From NCBI RefSeq assembly GCF_964355755.1, contig NC_092672.1:17978501-18042500 (forward strand): a stretch of DNA of 64,000 bases. The letters are read 5' to 3'. This DNA is from Antedon mediterranea. Lineage: Eukaryota; Echinodermata; Crinoidea; Comatulida; Antedonidae. The first letter of the stretch is position 1. Each line of letters starts with the position of its first letter. Of the stretch, positions 23,041-35,399 are shown piece by piece. The notes below the pieces were generated by a model. It saw only the letters and a program-made list of their open reading frames with translations, was not told the DNA's origin and searched no databases. The position numbers were made by a program, and so were the translations under genes.

Positions 23041-23700
23041 ATTGTAACGGTCGAATACATTTTCATTTTTAGACACAATTAATGATAAGTAAGAACAATC
23101 AGAATAGCTTTATATTGTACGTATTGTTGTTGAGGTAATTGTTGTTGCCTCAATGAAATATTAGACCATTTCCTCTTTTCATTTACTGTTTATAGCATGG
23201 CTTTAAAGTTAGGTAGAAAATGGACAAAAACGTTAGTATTTACAGTGAAATTAACCTAGTCAAAATTTATTTACCCACATGAAATTATTACCACTTGTTA
23301 ACATATATCTGTTTAGAGACTCATTTCCTTCATGGTGACAAGATTTTTTTTAAATTTTGACATTTTTGCCCGTTTTTAAGTGATCATTTCGGTGTGGCGT
23401 TAAGTTCCACTAATTCAACTATCCCGATGCCCTAGGATAAACTTCCACCAAATAATCCAAAGTTGACCACAAAATAAGTGTACCTTGTATACATTTCAAT
23501 TTAATTATTACTACTGAAACCCCATGAAAACGTCAATTGTACCGAACTAATTAATTTTTATTTTTAGACGCCCTTAAAGACTATTATAACAATCAGAAAA
23601 ACTTTATATTAATATGTATTTTTGAGGCACTTGTGGTTGCCTAAAAAAAGTGCACACCATTTAGAGTGTTTTGTTCCAATTCAGGACTTATAATAAATGT
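23041..23700. repeat. Divergent direct repeat, two copies ~500 bp apart
   Basis: Near 23041-23200 and 23535-23690 the order of blocks is the same: ATTGTAACGG/ATTGTACCGA, TTCATTTTTAGAC/TTTATTTTTAGAC, AACAATCAGAA, CTTTATATT, TTGAGG, TTGTTGCCT/GTGGTTGCCT. Identity is perhaps 70-75%. Unknown family. Confidence 0.55.
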
Positions 23701-25079
23701 TTTAGTCGCGTGTAACGCGAATCTACAGCTCACTGATGCGGTCGGTTGGTCGGTTGGTCGGTACACACTAACTCAAATTTGAACACGCGACTTCAGCCAT
23801 CTATATCGCGGCCGGCCGGCATATAAGCATTACAAATTAAATACAAAAATATATATGATTATGTAAAATAGGAGTCGGTTGGCCTATTATTTAGTTATTA
23901 TAGTTAGAATAACACTGTAAATAATACAGTTATTGTGTCATACAATTATGGTATACATACACAAAACATCAAGCGTTTCTAATAATATTTTACCGGTGTA
24001 TTGAGAACTAATAGTATTTATTTGGCTATAAAATATTAATTGATTTGTAATTAATGATATTACAGAATTTGGTCTCTGTACACATTATTGAATCTATGAT
24101 ACTGTTTTTACTAATATTGTTTCATTTTATTGAGTACTTTTTTATGTCACGTATTTCCAATAAAACAAGTTAACAAATCTTTCTCGAAAAAGAGTCAGAG
24201 CATGGAGCTCTAATTGTATAGCTGCATGATCGGATTGTACGAAACTTGACCATAATAAAATCCCTGCTATAGTGACACAATGAACTGTTTATTATTCATT
24301 GTGGTTAGCCTAGCGTGACAGTGTATTAACATGAGGCAACTGTTAGCCAAATCTATTCTTGTATCTAAAAGACGTTGTCGGCGTCCCATACAAAATAATC
24401 ACTTTTCAGTCTGGAGCGCGCCCTCTAGCCTTCGGCTTACAGCCATAGTTGCCATTTCTGGCATTATTATGCTTTTTGGCATTATTTAGAGGCCCACGGC
24501 ATCTGGCATAATGCCGCGGCATTATTTAGCCGTTTTTAGCATAATCTGGCATAATTTTGTGTTTTTTGAACAACCAAAAAAATAATATACCACAGAACAA
24601 AAATAAAATATTTTGTTTAATCTTGCAATTTAATACATATCACCTTACACAATATCATATCGTACAAAACAGATCTGTTCGGGTTTTCCGTACAATATTC
24701 TTCCATCCTTTTGTTTCGGACTTAAATAGACTCTTCGGATAGGAAGGCTGCTCGAAAACTACCGTGTGTGCGATATAGGCAGCACAACAAATCCGAAGAG
24801 GCTAGCTATTGGTCAATTATGTTGCTCTATTTCAGAGACCATGCAGGTTATTGGATCCCCAGATATAGAGACAATTTAACGAAAACATTATGAAAGGGGT
24901 TTTGTTGTTTCAGTTCATAATTATAAGTGGCCGCACCCCTACCCCAACCCTTGAAATGGCAATTTCCAGTAACTATAAGCTCTAATTTTAAAAATAATTT
25001 CTTCTAGGAGAATTTGTTTTCCATATTTCAAATTATGTTCCATTTGCATCGTCGTAGCAACCCTATTTTTCCAAATGTT

Positions 25080-26115
25080 CTTCACCTCTCAGCCCCAGTA
25101 GTGACCATGTGGGCGAGGTAATTTTTATTTAAAATTAAGTGCCATCTCCGCCCATCGAGCAGCTCTATTTTTCCAATTTTTTTTACCTCAGCCCCAACCA
25201 TGGTGGGGCTGAGGTCATGGAGACACTTAATATATATTTTTATTTCCTATTTTAAATTATAATTGCCATTTTCAAAACTATGATGGGCTAAGATCCTGGA
25301 GGTACTAATAAATATATTTTTATTTCATATTTGAAATTAAGTGCCATTTTCGCCCATTGAGCAGCTCTATTTTTCCAAATTTTCTTACCTCAGCACCAGC
25401 CATGGTGGAGCTGAGGTCCTGGAGACACTTAATATATATTTTTATTTCCTATTTTAAATTATAATTGCTATTTTCGAACTATGGTGGGCTAAGATCCTGG
25501 AGGTACTAATAAATATATTTTTATTTCATATCTGAAATTAAGTGCCATTTCCGGCCATCGAGCAGCTCCATTTTCCAAATGTTTGTACCTCAGTCCCAAC
25601 CATGGTCAGGGAACATTTTCGCCAGTGTAGCGTAGCAAAAAGCTATACAAAACAACCTTATTGCTACACATTTTGGAAATTGTGTAGCAAAAAATACAAT
25701 ACAAAACTATGTTTCTCGACTTAAAAATCAGTTTGATTAGCAATATTGCTAAACAAAATTTTTAAATGAAAATTTTCCCTGATGGTGGGGCTGAGGTCCT
25801 GGAGACACTTTTTTAATATATAATTATTTTGATTTCCTATTTTCAATTATAATTGCCATTTTCGAACTATGGTGGGCTAAGATCCTGGAGACACTAATAA
25901 ATATATTATTATTTCATATTTTAAATTAAGTGGCATTTCCGGCCATCACCATTTTTCAAAATTTTCTTATCAACCATGGTGGGGCTGAGGTCCTGGAGAC
26001 ACTTAATATATATTTTTATTTCCTATTTTAAATTATAATTGCCATTTTCTAATTATGGTGGGCTAAGATCCTTTCATATTTGAAATTAAGTGCAAAGATC
26101 GAGCAGCTCTAATAT
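25080..26115. repeat. Tandem array, unit about 200 bp, four to five copies
   Basis: Each unit has ACCTCAGCCCCAACCATGGT, GGGGCTGAGGTCCTGGAGAC, ACTATGGTGGGCTAAGATCC and AAATTAAGTGCCATTTCC. The GGGCTAAGATCC block is at about 25289, 25488, 25874 and 26060; removing the 180 bp inserted at 25.6 kb makes the spacing close to 200 bp. The last copy is shortened. Confidence 0.9.
25607..25781. mobile_element. 175 bp MITE with CAGGGAA termini and ATGGT target duplication
   Basis: The element begins CAGGGAACATTTTCG and ends AAATTTTCCCTG. It interrupts one unit of the ~200 bp array. Removing it with one copy of ATGGT (25602-25606 and 25782-25786) restores CCAACCATGGTGGGGCTGAG, exactly the sequence of a neighbouring unit. 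The empty site is therefore seen in the window itself and the target duplication is 5 bp. Confidence 0.9.
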
Positions 26116-26594
26116 TTCAGCTCAAAAATTCTAAATTTCCATGGCTGTAACAGGTTTTTTGTGGGGGGTGGGGGGGAGAAGGGTTCGTGGATTGGTGTTT
26201 GTGTCATTTGCAATTACCATTTTCGCACCCCAGATATTTTTAGAATTATTAGTTATTACTCACAAAACTAAAAATACAATTTTTGAACGACATAGGGATA
26301 CAATTTAGGCCCTATTTTGTGTCAGTTGGGGTTTTACAAACGTTTATTAGACATACAACCGTTGGTGGCGCTGTTTAGGGCCACATTTTGGGGATCTGGC
26401 ATTATTTTTCCCAATCTGGCATTATTTGAGACAGGATACGGCATAATTTAAATTTTATCGCTGGCAACGCTGCTTACAGCTTCTTACTGCTGCTGCCTTG
26501 CTCGCGCTCTCTCCGCTCGCTCACCACAAAGATAGTGTGTAGTAGGCTATCTTTGCTCACCACCACACACAGTCCGATCCCTAGCAGCTCAACT

Positions 26595-26696
26595 CTATTC
26601 GTAGTTAGCCTAGGCTAGAGGTTCTTCTTCGGGAAAACTGAAAGGTGCGAAGAAAAGAGGATAAACGCTCAGAAATGTCTGCTTTTTGTTGAGGAG
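26595..26696 (+). other. Candidate non-coding first exon of RNF20
   Basis: RNF20's start codon exon has an acceptor just upstream (AACAG at 36005-36009), so a 5' UTR exon must lie further up. The strongest plus-strand donor in a purine-rich, transposon-poor stretch is GAGGAG|GTGAGT at 26691-26702. No coding and no transcript evidence; this is a guess. Confidence 0.2.
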
Positions 26697-26778
26697 GTGA
26701 GTGGGTATCCATGTTTTCTTTGGATTGTATTATAATATGTTTATCTAGCCTAATACCACATTGTCATTAAGTTTTATT

Positions 26779-26912
26779 TAGGCCTAGGCCTAGGCCTACT
26801 AGGCCCTAGCCTAGGCCTAGGAGGCCTAGCCTACTAGGCCTAGGCTAGCCTAGATAGGCCCAGGACCTGCCTAGGCCTACTAGGCCCAGGACCTGCCTAG
26901 GCCTAGGACCTA
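26779..26912. repeat. AGGCCTAGGCCTA low-complexity array
   Basis: Tandem and palindromic TAGGCCTAGG/CCTACTAGGCC units fill the stretch. The same 6-7 bp motif is scattered across the whole window, so it seems to be a genome-wide simple repeat. Confidence 0.9.
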
Positions 26913-27601
26913 GGTTAGGATTGCTTATTAACAACACGGAAACGTTGGCCACGATCATTCCTTTCACTTCAGCCGGCCTACTACTAGGCATAGGGCTAGG
27001 CTTAGTAGCAGTCTACTAGCTAGTAGTAGCTAGGCCTAGCTAGACTCTACCTATAGGGCCAAATTTAACGATTTACACACGTGAGCTTACGCAACAATTG
27101 TTTACATCAACAACAAAAAGTTTAGCCTAGCGTTGCATGCTCCAAGCACGGTCCCTGCCTACCGAAGCAACATTTGGTGTCCTAATTGTTACATCGGTAA
27201 ATAACAGCAAATGCACCTCAGCAGCGCAAACAAAATAAAACCAATGCTCTTTAATTTTACAAAAATAGTAAAATAATAATGTTTAATATACTAATTACCA
27301 ATGTCCTAAAAAACAAAACTATTCAAGGAATAATGTTTATCTTGGCTACATACAAGCCATAAAACGAGATTGGAATGTTGTCGATGTCCTAACACGTTTT
27401 GTTACATCGGTAATGAATCATTGTTTTTAAAAGGTGTCGCCTTAAATTTGGAAGGACATCATACCCCCTTGGGGTCGCATGGACATGTGTGTTTTATGCC
27501 GAGCGATATTTTTGTTGTTCATCATCGCAGTAGTTTTATGGCTGGCGTCCAATAGTTGCATTGATTTTGTTATTGTTGCCTATGCAAGTCCTATTTTAGT
27601 T

Positions 27602-29221
27602 TTAAAGGGGGGTTCCGGGTTTAAAATGAATAGTAAAAAATGTAAAATATATTTGTTTGTCTCTTGAACGGTAAAAGTTTCAATTTATATAAGCGCCCAG
27701 TGAAGCAGAACGAAGGCTGTGAAATGAGGCCAGATTACAAGTGCAGCTACGGCAAAATCACACTGTGGTTACAGAATAGCAAATTCGTGAAATGGTCAAT
27801 CTTCTGACGACTCGTTATCATTAACCATATCAATTACTTTTGTAAAATTATACTTATCTGATGTAATTTTAGTCGGTCTTCCATTTATAAAGTCAATTTT
27901 CTATGAAAATCCATCAAAACAGTGAAAAATTAGATAAGTTTGCACTTTACGTTTGCCGATTTTCGCACTGACTTAGGGAAAGCCTTCAAAATCAATGAAG
28001 CGTAACGTATACATTCCTGCTGAGCGAGGAGAGCGAGACGACGATACACGTGCTCTCTCTGCCCATGCCTGGCATCGTCACGTGATAAGCAGATACAGTA
28101 TACAATACCAAACTGGTCGGGTCGAGTATACCCCGTCTATAATCACAACATGAACGATGTACAGTATTTGATTGAAGGTCGACTCAACCTACCGGAATGG
28201 TATAGATAATATAGCTCGAATGAGAGAGTTGGAATATTTGTAAACATAAGTACAGTATTGCTAATTTTAACAAGTGTAGCCTATAGTAAAAGGCCTGGTA
28301 GTATCAATTCGCATAGGGTCTACTACACTAGCTAGCTCAATTTTAACTGGGCCGGATCGGCTAGGCTCTAGGCTAGGCCTCCTTCCTTCTACCGCCCGGT
28401 CTACTTGCTTGATGCAGTATCCGCTTTTTTGGAGAGTAAACTAGGCCTACTTATTAGACGATCGGGACACCATACGTGCGGACGGCGATCGGACCTTGTT
28501 TTGCCTCAATATTTACTGCCGATTTTTGTAGAACGTTTTAAGTTTAGATTGTTTAGGAGTTTGGTTGATAGGATGGGTTTGGAATCCACTGAGTTTTGTT
28601 ATTGATGGGCCAATCGTTTAGTAATAGGCTAGCTAGGCCCATGAATGATGGCCCCAATCAATGTTTTAACGTAGCCATCGTGGCATGGAATCCCTAGTCA
28701 GAAATGGCTCTCACCCCGGCATGAATAAAATGATTTAGGCTAGGCCTAGCCTAGTACGTGAAGCCGATATACGATCTGTACTATTAATTTGAGGTATAAA
28801 AATAGTATAATTTATGACTCCGTAATCTGTACTAAATTTTGTATTTCATTAAATGTCAAATAAATATATGCTACTACTGTTATTATTACACTTTAGGCCT
28901 AGCTTAGCAAATCTACAAAAAATGTATTTAACAATGATCGGGTGGTCGTCGTTTGACAGAGGAGAGAGAACACAACGTACAAGCTTGACGTCGCGAGTTT
29001 GGAATCCCCTGATGACGTGATTTTGTGAATATCTCATGAATATTAATGAGCTTCCCTAAGCTGCTGAAAAACAGATTTTCCATAAAATGTATATGAAATT
29101 TAATTTTTTTAATTTCTTGTTATTACTTCTTCATTCTGACATGTCTATATTGTTATAATATTTTTTATTTAATAAATAAACGATATTTAAAAGCAATTTT
29201 AAACCCAGAATCCCCCTTTAA
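27602..29221 (+). mobile_element. TTAA-flanked 1.6 kb element, copy 1
   Basis: It is bounded by TTAA at 27602-27605 and 29218-29221. The left terminus AGGGGGGTTCCGGGTTTAAA and the right terminus, reverse-complemented, AGGGGGATTCTGGGTTTAAA match, so the element has ~22 bp inverted ends. It matches 32862-35395 along its length in reverse orientation. TTAA duplication is the hallmark of piggyBac-type transposition. No transposase is visible; the longest frame (28405-28605) has no recognisable similarity. Confidence 0.85.
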
Positions 29222-30093
29222 AAGCCCACAATATTTATTATTTATTTGAAAAAAACATGATATAGAGAATATTAATACAGTAAGCTTCCCTTATTGTAAT
29301 TCAAATTGAATTATAATTAAATAAAACAACGTTACGTCGGGAATTTCCAGAACCCAATTGAATACAACCTTCCAATCCTACCAAAATTATTAGGCTAGGC
29401 CACGGTGTCCTGTCAAACAAACTAATACAAATTATAACATCTGTTTGTTTGACTTATTTGATAAAATAATTTGATACACATCTATGCATGCACTGTATCC
29501 AACATTTAACCCATTTGTAGTGTCAGAACTGTTTAAACCTCATTCCATTAGTCTTCACCGTTTATTTTAACAGTAAAAAAACAGTTTAAAAAAAAAATAA
29601 CATAAAAAAAAACATTAAAAAAATCAATATAAATTAAACTCTGCTGAAATTAAACATAACATATTATAGTTAACTATCTTTCATGCTAAATTAGACATTC
29701 TTCTGATATTTTTTTTGGTACAAGTTTACGTAAATTTATGAAATACGGTGTCCTGTTAGTGTTACGTAGGTATTTTTTATCATATTCGACCCCTGATAAA
29801 AATTTATTCGTTAAAGTAACAAAAATTTTTTTTTAGATGTTTGATATAGAATGAATTACCTGAATTAAAATGTATGTTAAGTTGCATTTGGTAGTTTTGA
29901 AATTTTGACATACATGTCACACTTTATGACCCAACCTCATAGAATCACCCATTTGTGATCATGGAAAAAAAGGATTGTATATATTGAAATAGATTACAAC
30001 TTCCAGTATACCATCATGATGGATTAAGTGCATATCAAATTTTAATCTCAAATTGATCAGAAAGTATACATTTATATTTAGTCTGTTTCATTA
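29222..30093. other. Spacer between the two inverted TTAA elements, left part
   Basis: AT-rich with several A-runs; no gene or boundary recognised. Confidence 0.3.
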
Positions 30094-30688
30094 TCTATAT
30101 ATAAATTTACGTAAGGGCAAAATTCGATAAATCGCGGTTTATTTCTAGAATTTTTACTCGATGGTATATAAAGTTGGTTCGTACTTTCGGTACTGATTTT
30201 AACCACCTGATGTAACCCTGTTTACTAATTAAATTGAGTTAGATAATTAGTTATTGACGATTGAAACGAATTTAGGTTCAACGATTTGCCCCAAATAGGG
30301 GTGTTTTCCGATCGTGGTATACACTGTCTAATGGATGTCCAACTTGAAAAATACCCGCACACAATAATACTAGGACGCTTCGCATTTTCCTATCTCCTCC
30401 TACGATAATTGTTTTTAATAGCTGAAAACCGGTTGAACTGCCCGAGTACAGCATCATAATGTTGAAGACAGGCCGATTTTCTTTAAAAAATACTATTTTG
30501 ATAGATTTAATTTACGTTTTTCAAATGTATTGATTTGCGATGAATGGAACATTCCAATCTCTCAGTCTGCCAGTTTGGTTAAACACAAGTAGGTAAATTT
30601 ATGAGCCCTTGGAGAATAAACTTGCAATACTTTGACAATACAGTACTGCAAATACCTATTAACCATTTTTGGTCGTCATTTGAATCGA

Positions 30689-30780
30689 ACATTTCTTACT
30701 GTGAATACTGTTAGATGTAAAAAAATATATACAAACATTTCTTACTGTGAATACTGTTAGATGTAAAAAAATATATACAA
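30689..30780. repeat. Perfect 46 bp tandem duplication
   Basis: ACATTTCTTACTGTGAATAC through ATATATACAA at 30689-30734 is repeated at 30735-30780. A third, partial piece follows near 30800-30850. Confidence 0.9.
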
Positions 30781-30974
30781 ATAAACTTTATTACTGTGAT
30801 TATGGGTAGGCTCTACTGTTAGATATATAAACACGTAATATACAAATAAACTTTATTACTGACAGTTGCTTCTCAACGTTTGCATTAATTAATAATTACA
30901 AAAAATACAAACGTCGTAGTGGTGTATCGTTACATGTACTTTACTATTTCAATCGACTATGACAGTGACAGTTT

Positions 30975-31150
30975 TAACAAACTTTTTATTTTGTATTTAT
31001 GTTTTGTTGGGTCTTTCTGAGACAGGCCTTGGCCTCTAAGTCTGATCCAAATTAATGAAATCATTATTTGTTTATATTGTTTACATTGTTGAAGTTTTCA
31101 TTAATTGAATAAATGTGAAATGAAATGAAAAATGAAATGAAAAAAAAGTA
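30975..31150 (+). mobile_element. LINE 3' tail with TGAAA repeats
   Basis: GTTTTGTTGGGTCTTTCTGA and GACAGGCCTTGGCC resemble the 3' UTR block at 3020-3070 of the LINE in the BEL/Pao element. It ends in (TGAAA)n near 31110-31146, a typical LINE tail microsatellite. It is absent from Helitron-like copy B, so it inserted after the two copies diverged. Confidence 0.6.
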
Positions 31151-31575
31151 TTAAATCGCAAATGTTTTACTATATTTAGTCACCGTTAGTGGTATATTAT
31201 TTATAGGCCTATAAAAAATGAAAACAATATTTCGTTACTGACGTGGATAAAGAATATATTTAAAAATTGTTCCTCTTTGTACCTATCTTCTTTCCCATCC
31301 CTCAACCCTAATTGGGTTTCTTTAAATGAATAAACAATTTGGACTCATTTTGTGGTAAGTTTCTCTTTCGGAAGTAATTCCCAGGGTGCTAATTTTGGTT
31401 GACTACATAAATCATCGTGTCTACTTATTCGTTTCTGTAAACGGCAATGTATTATAGTCCTGCGGTACGTGCATTTAAAATCGCCAGATTTTTTACCCTG
31501 AAATTACTGTGTATTCGAGAACCATCTGTGGGCACGACCTAGATGGTACGCGAGCGAAGCGAGCGTACCATCTAG

Positions 31576-31755
31576 TAATAGGAATTAAAACAAATCCTTT
31601 ACTGTTTGAAATTGTACTTTTGCTTATAATAATGCTAGAAAGTATTGTTGACCCTGGGACGATCAAACATTTTGATAGAGCGTTTACCCATCCCAGACAA
31701 ATTCCAGCCCATACTCCTAACCCACAATGTCCCTGTGAGGGTTTTTAAATGTAGT
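31576..31755. other. Short spacer between elements
   Basis: No feature recognised. Confidence 0.3.
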
Positions 31756-31759
31756 TTAA

Positions 31760-32386
31760 AGACCCCTTCCCTGCAATTTTGGACGTTTTTTGGAAAATAA
31801 TACATATATATCACTTTAAAAACATTAAACCATGTCATTCCTTGTCTTAAATGTACGTTTTATGGTAAATTATGATAAAAAGTGAGAAACAATGCACTAC
31901 CTAAGTAGCTCGCGGCGATCGACCTCTCGTGGACGGTCTTAGGTCTAGCCTAGCTAGGCTTAGTTTTGTAGGCCTAGCTGGTAAACATCGGTAACGTACG
32001 AACATCGTACGCTAGCTATATACCTAGCCTGAAGTTGTATAGTTGCTGCATTAATTGTCTTTCTATTTTTGCCAGACTCCGTTGATACAAATTGGGGAAA
32101 ACCCGGTATTTTCGCTGAAAAGTTAGGAGTCTTCCATTTGTTTTGGCCTCACGATCGATCGAAAAGTGGGCGAATTACAGGTGAAAAACAAAAATATCAA
32201 TCCGCGCGCAATGCATTTTGTTGATTTATAGCGGGCCGCTATAATTATTAGAATCGACTAATTTTTCACATTTTTAACCGTTTAAAGACGAAAAAAGTTA
32301 TCGCAATATGACCATATAGTATTATTTTTACATTAAATATAGTTAGTGATCTTAAATTAGATCTAAAAAACGTAGGGAAGGGGGCT
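31760..32386. mobile_element. TTAA-flanked 627 bp MITE, second family
   Basis: TTAA lies at 31756-31759 and 32387-32390. The left end AGACCCCTTCCCTGC and the right end, reverse-complemented, AGCCCCCTTCCCTACG are inverted repeats. The right half occurs again at 61454-61747, also ending at a TTAA. Non-coding. Confidence 0.85.
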
Positions 32387-32390
32387 TTAA

Positions 32391-32861
32391 AACATTCCAG
32401 TAGGCCTCCATTTCCGGTTATTTTGATAATCTAGGCCTCATTCTCCCCACCCCTGAACACTTTCCAGGTGTGATTCAAATACTTTAAAGTTTAAAATCAT
32501 TATAACCATCAGCCCCAGCCTATACTCATGAAAATTATATTTATTTCAATTACTAATACCGATAATTAACAGGTTTGTACTCTATTTGACCTTTAAACTT
32601 TTAAGTTGAAAAATTGATGAACTTGACCATCTTCTGCAATATGTCAATAATGATCCAATTTAGCTTATAAGTTGTTGAAAACAGCTTAAAACCATTTTTT
32701 ACCAAATTTGACCTTATAACCTTGAAAAATTACTTTTGACCTAAAATTAGAGAGCGACATCCACACCTATCTTCTTTATCATCCCATAAGGGGTTTATTC
32801 CACATGGTTGCCTGCTATTAAATTAAAAATGCACAAACGCCATAATCTTATGTGAATGTAT
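32391..32861. other. Spacer between TTAA elements
   Basis: AT-rich with several TTTGACCTTTAAAC-like phrases. No gene or boundary recognised. Confidence 0.3.
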
Positions 32862-33409
32862 TTAAAGGGGATTCTGAGTTTAAAATTGCTTTTAAATATC
32901 GTTTATTTATTAATTAAAAAATGTTATAACAATATAGAAATGTCAGAATGAAGAAGTAATAACGGGAAATTTAAAAAATTAAATTTTATATACATTTTAT
33001 GGTAAATTCAGCAGCTTAGGGAAGCTCATTAATATTCATGAGATATTCACAAAATCACGTCATCAGTGGATTCCATCATGTATGTTGTGTTTGTCAACTA
33101 ATTTACCTGTCAAACGATTACCACCAGATTTTCTAAGTTAGGCCTAAACAAGTGTAATATTAAACAGTAGTAGCATATATTTATTTGACATTTAATGAAA
33201 TGCAAAATTTAGTACTGTACAGATGATCATGGAGTCATAAATTATACTATTTTTATACCTATAGTACAGATCGTATTATCGGCTTCACGTACTAGGCCTA
33301 GCCTAAATCATTTTTTTTTTTATGGGTGAGGTAAGAGCCATTCTGACTAGGGATTCCATGCCACGATGGCTACGTTAAAACATTGGGGCCCATGGGCCTA
33401 GCTAGCCTA

Positions 33410-34465
33410 CTAGATTAATTACGCGAATTTCTGCTAATAACTCGACTGGCGGCCGGCCAGGAATAGTGCTGTAGAAGGTCGCGGTTTCGTCTCGCGTTGC
33501 TTTATTGAAAACACAAACAATGTATTATAATGGAATAACACTTAAATGTATAACACACCCTATTACTAATAATAAAAACCAAGATTCGATAGTACAGTGT
33601 AAACGAAATATAAAGATTCGGCAATACCGTACGTAAATTATTATTGCAATACTGTATAAAGATTCGACAGTATGTACAGTAAATGAGATATAAATATTCG
33701 GCAATACCGTACGTAAATTATTATTGCAATACTGTATAAAGATTCGACAGTATGTAAATAAGATATAAATATTCGGCAATACCGTACGTAAATTATTATT
33801 GCAACTGTATAAATATTCAACAATACCGTACGTAAATTATTAATGCAATACTGTATAAAGATTCGATCGTATGTAAATGAGATATAAATATTCGGCAATA
33901 CCATACTTAAATTATTATTACAATACTGTATGAAGATTCGATCGTATGTAAATGAGATATAAATATTCGGCAATACCGTACATAAATTGCTAATGCAATA
34001 CTGTAGAAAGATTCGATAGGAGAGTGCTCAAGAAACGTCAGGTCAGTTCAACGTTATTTTTTCCCTTCACTGCCAATGTATTTTTTTTTTAAGAGATATA
34101 AATAAATAAATAGTACGTAAATGAGACATAAAGGTTCAATAGTACTGTAGATTATGATGCAAACATAAATTATTAATGATTTGATAGTATATGTAAATAT
34201 ATTTAGTTAGTTAATATTAAAATACAAATAAAATATACATTGATTTATCGGCAGGCAAACTTAATTATTATAGAAATATAAAGATTCAATAGTACATGAT
34301 TTAGCTTATATTTATTGGTTTGACCATACATACAGCTGTAACTCAACTCGCCATGGCGTTGACAACGACTATCAAAGATTAAAGCGCACATGGCGTTCCA
34401 TACAAATGACGATATTAAACTGGCGGCCGCTTTGGTTGGCGGCCGCTTCGACCATACTCCCTAGA
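33410..34465. mobile_element. Insert in TTAA element copy 2
   Basis: Copy 1 runs straight through this point (GGGCCAATCGTTTAGTAATA near 28609), whereas here CTAGCCTAC and ACGATTGGCCC are separated by about 1.05 kb. The insert has GGCGGCCGGCC near its left end and two GGCGGCCGCTT blocks near its right end and contains a ~95 bp array. Ends roughly defined only. Confidence 0.65.
33608..34015. repeat. Tandem array, unit about 95 bp, four to five copies
   Basis: TTCGGCAATACCGTACGTAA, then ATTATTGCAATACTGTATAA, then AGATTCGA-CAGTATGTAAAT, repeats from 33617 to about 34010. One copy is shortened. Reading frames across it look like repeated peptides (NIYISFT, IFIQYC) only because of the array; they are not genes. 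Confidence 0.9.
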
Positions 34466-35399
34466 CGATTGGCCCATAAATAACAAAACTCAGTGGATTA
34501 CAAACCCATCCTTTCAACCAAACTCCTAAACAATCTAAACCTAAAACGTTCTACAAAATTGGCTGTAAATATTGAGGCAAAGCAAGGTCCGATCTAAGTA
34601 GGCCTAAAATAGTTTACTCTCCAAAAAAAAAGCGGATACTGCATCAAGCAAGTAGACCTAGTAGTAGGAAGGAGACCTAGCCGATCCGGCCCAGTTAAAA
34701 AATGAGCTACTGTAGCTAGTCACTGTAGTAGACCCTATGCGAATTGATACTACCAGGCCTTTTACTATAGGCTACACTTGTTAAAATTAGCAATGTTTAC
34801 AAATATTCCAACTCTCTATATTATCTATACCATTCCGGTAGGTCGAGTCGACCTTCAATCAAATACTGTACATCGTTCATCTGTTGTGATTATAGACTGT
34901 GTCTACAGTACGTGACCCGACCAGTTTGGTATTGTATACTGTGCTTATCACGTGACGATGCCAGGCATGGGCAGAGAGCATGTGTATCGTCGCTCTTCAG
35001 CAGGAATGTACAGTATACGTTACCTTACGTCATTGATTTTGAAGGCTTTTCCCTAAGTCAGTGCGAAAATCGGCAAACGTAAACTGAATCTCCAAATGAT
35101 TTTACACAATTGTGATGAATTTTCATAGAAACTTGACTTTATATGGGAAGACCGACTATAATTACATCAGAGTACAATTTTACAAAAGTAATTTATATGG
35201 TTACCGTAATAATAATGAGTCGTCGGAAGATTGACCATTTTACGAATTTCCTATTCTGTAACCACAGTGTGATTTTGCTGTAGCTGCACTTGCAATCTGG
35301 CCTCATTTCACAGTCTTCGTTCTGCTTAACTGGGCGCATAACTTTTACCGTTTTATATTTTTACTATTAATTTTAAACCCAGAACCCCCCTTTAAACAC

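Larger units (their letters stand above)
24449..26470. mobile_element. Possible element bounded by GTTGCCA and GGCATTATT blocks
   Basis: The left side has GTTGCCATTTCTGGCATTAT with several GGCATAAT/GGCATTATT repeats; the right side has TCTGGCATTATTT twice and ends GCTGGCAACGCTG, so GTTGCCA is inverted at the two ends. Between them lies a ~200 bp tandem array. The boundary assignment is tentative. Confidence 0.4.
30094..31575 (+). mobile_element. Non-autonomous Helitron-like element, copy A (complete, 1.48 kb)
   Basis: It starts TCTATATATAAATTTACG preceded by A, and ends with a long hairpin (AGATGGTACGC, GAGCGAAGCGA, GCGTACCATCT) then CTAG at 31572-31575 followed by T. 5' TC, 3' hairpin plus CTAG, and insertion between A and T are Helitron rules. 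A second copy at 58792 shares the first ~500 bp and the last ~360 bp at over 90% by eye. It encodes nothing recognisable, and a LINE tail is nested at 30975-31150. Confidence 0.8.
32862..35395 (-). mobile_element. TTAA-flanked 1.6 kb element, copy 2 (inverted, interrupted)
   Basis: TTAA is at 32862-32865 and 35392-35395. Shared blocks with copy 1, in opposite orientation, include GAAGCTCATTAATATTCATG, GGGATTCCATGCCACGATGG, CTGCATCAAGCAAGTAGACC and TGTAACCACAGTGTGATTTT. Identity looks like 85-90%. An insert of about 1.05 kb at 33410-34465 makes it longer than copy 1. A second AACCCCCCTTTAAACACAT immediately after 35395 duplicates the terminus. Confidence 0.85.

Noticed and set aside
23745-23766. 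GGTCGGTTGGTCGGTTGGTC as a possible regulatory or CRISPR-like repeat
   Set aside because: Only a few 8 bp units in a row; an ordinary microsatellite in a eukaryotic genome.
33525-33973. Two minus-strand frames with repeated NIYISFT/IFIQYC peptides
   Set aside because: They come from translating the ~95 bp tandem array; no start context or similarity supports a protein.
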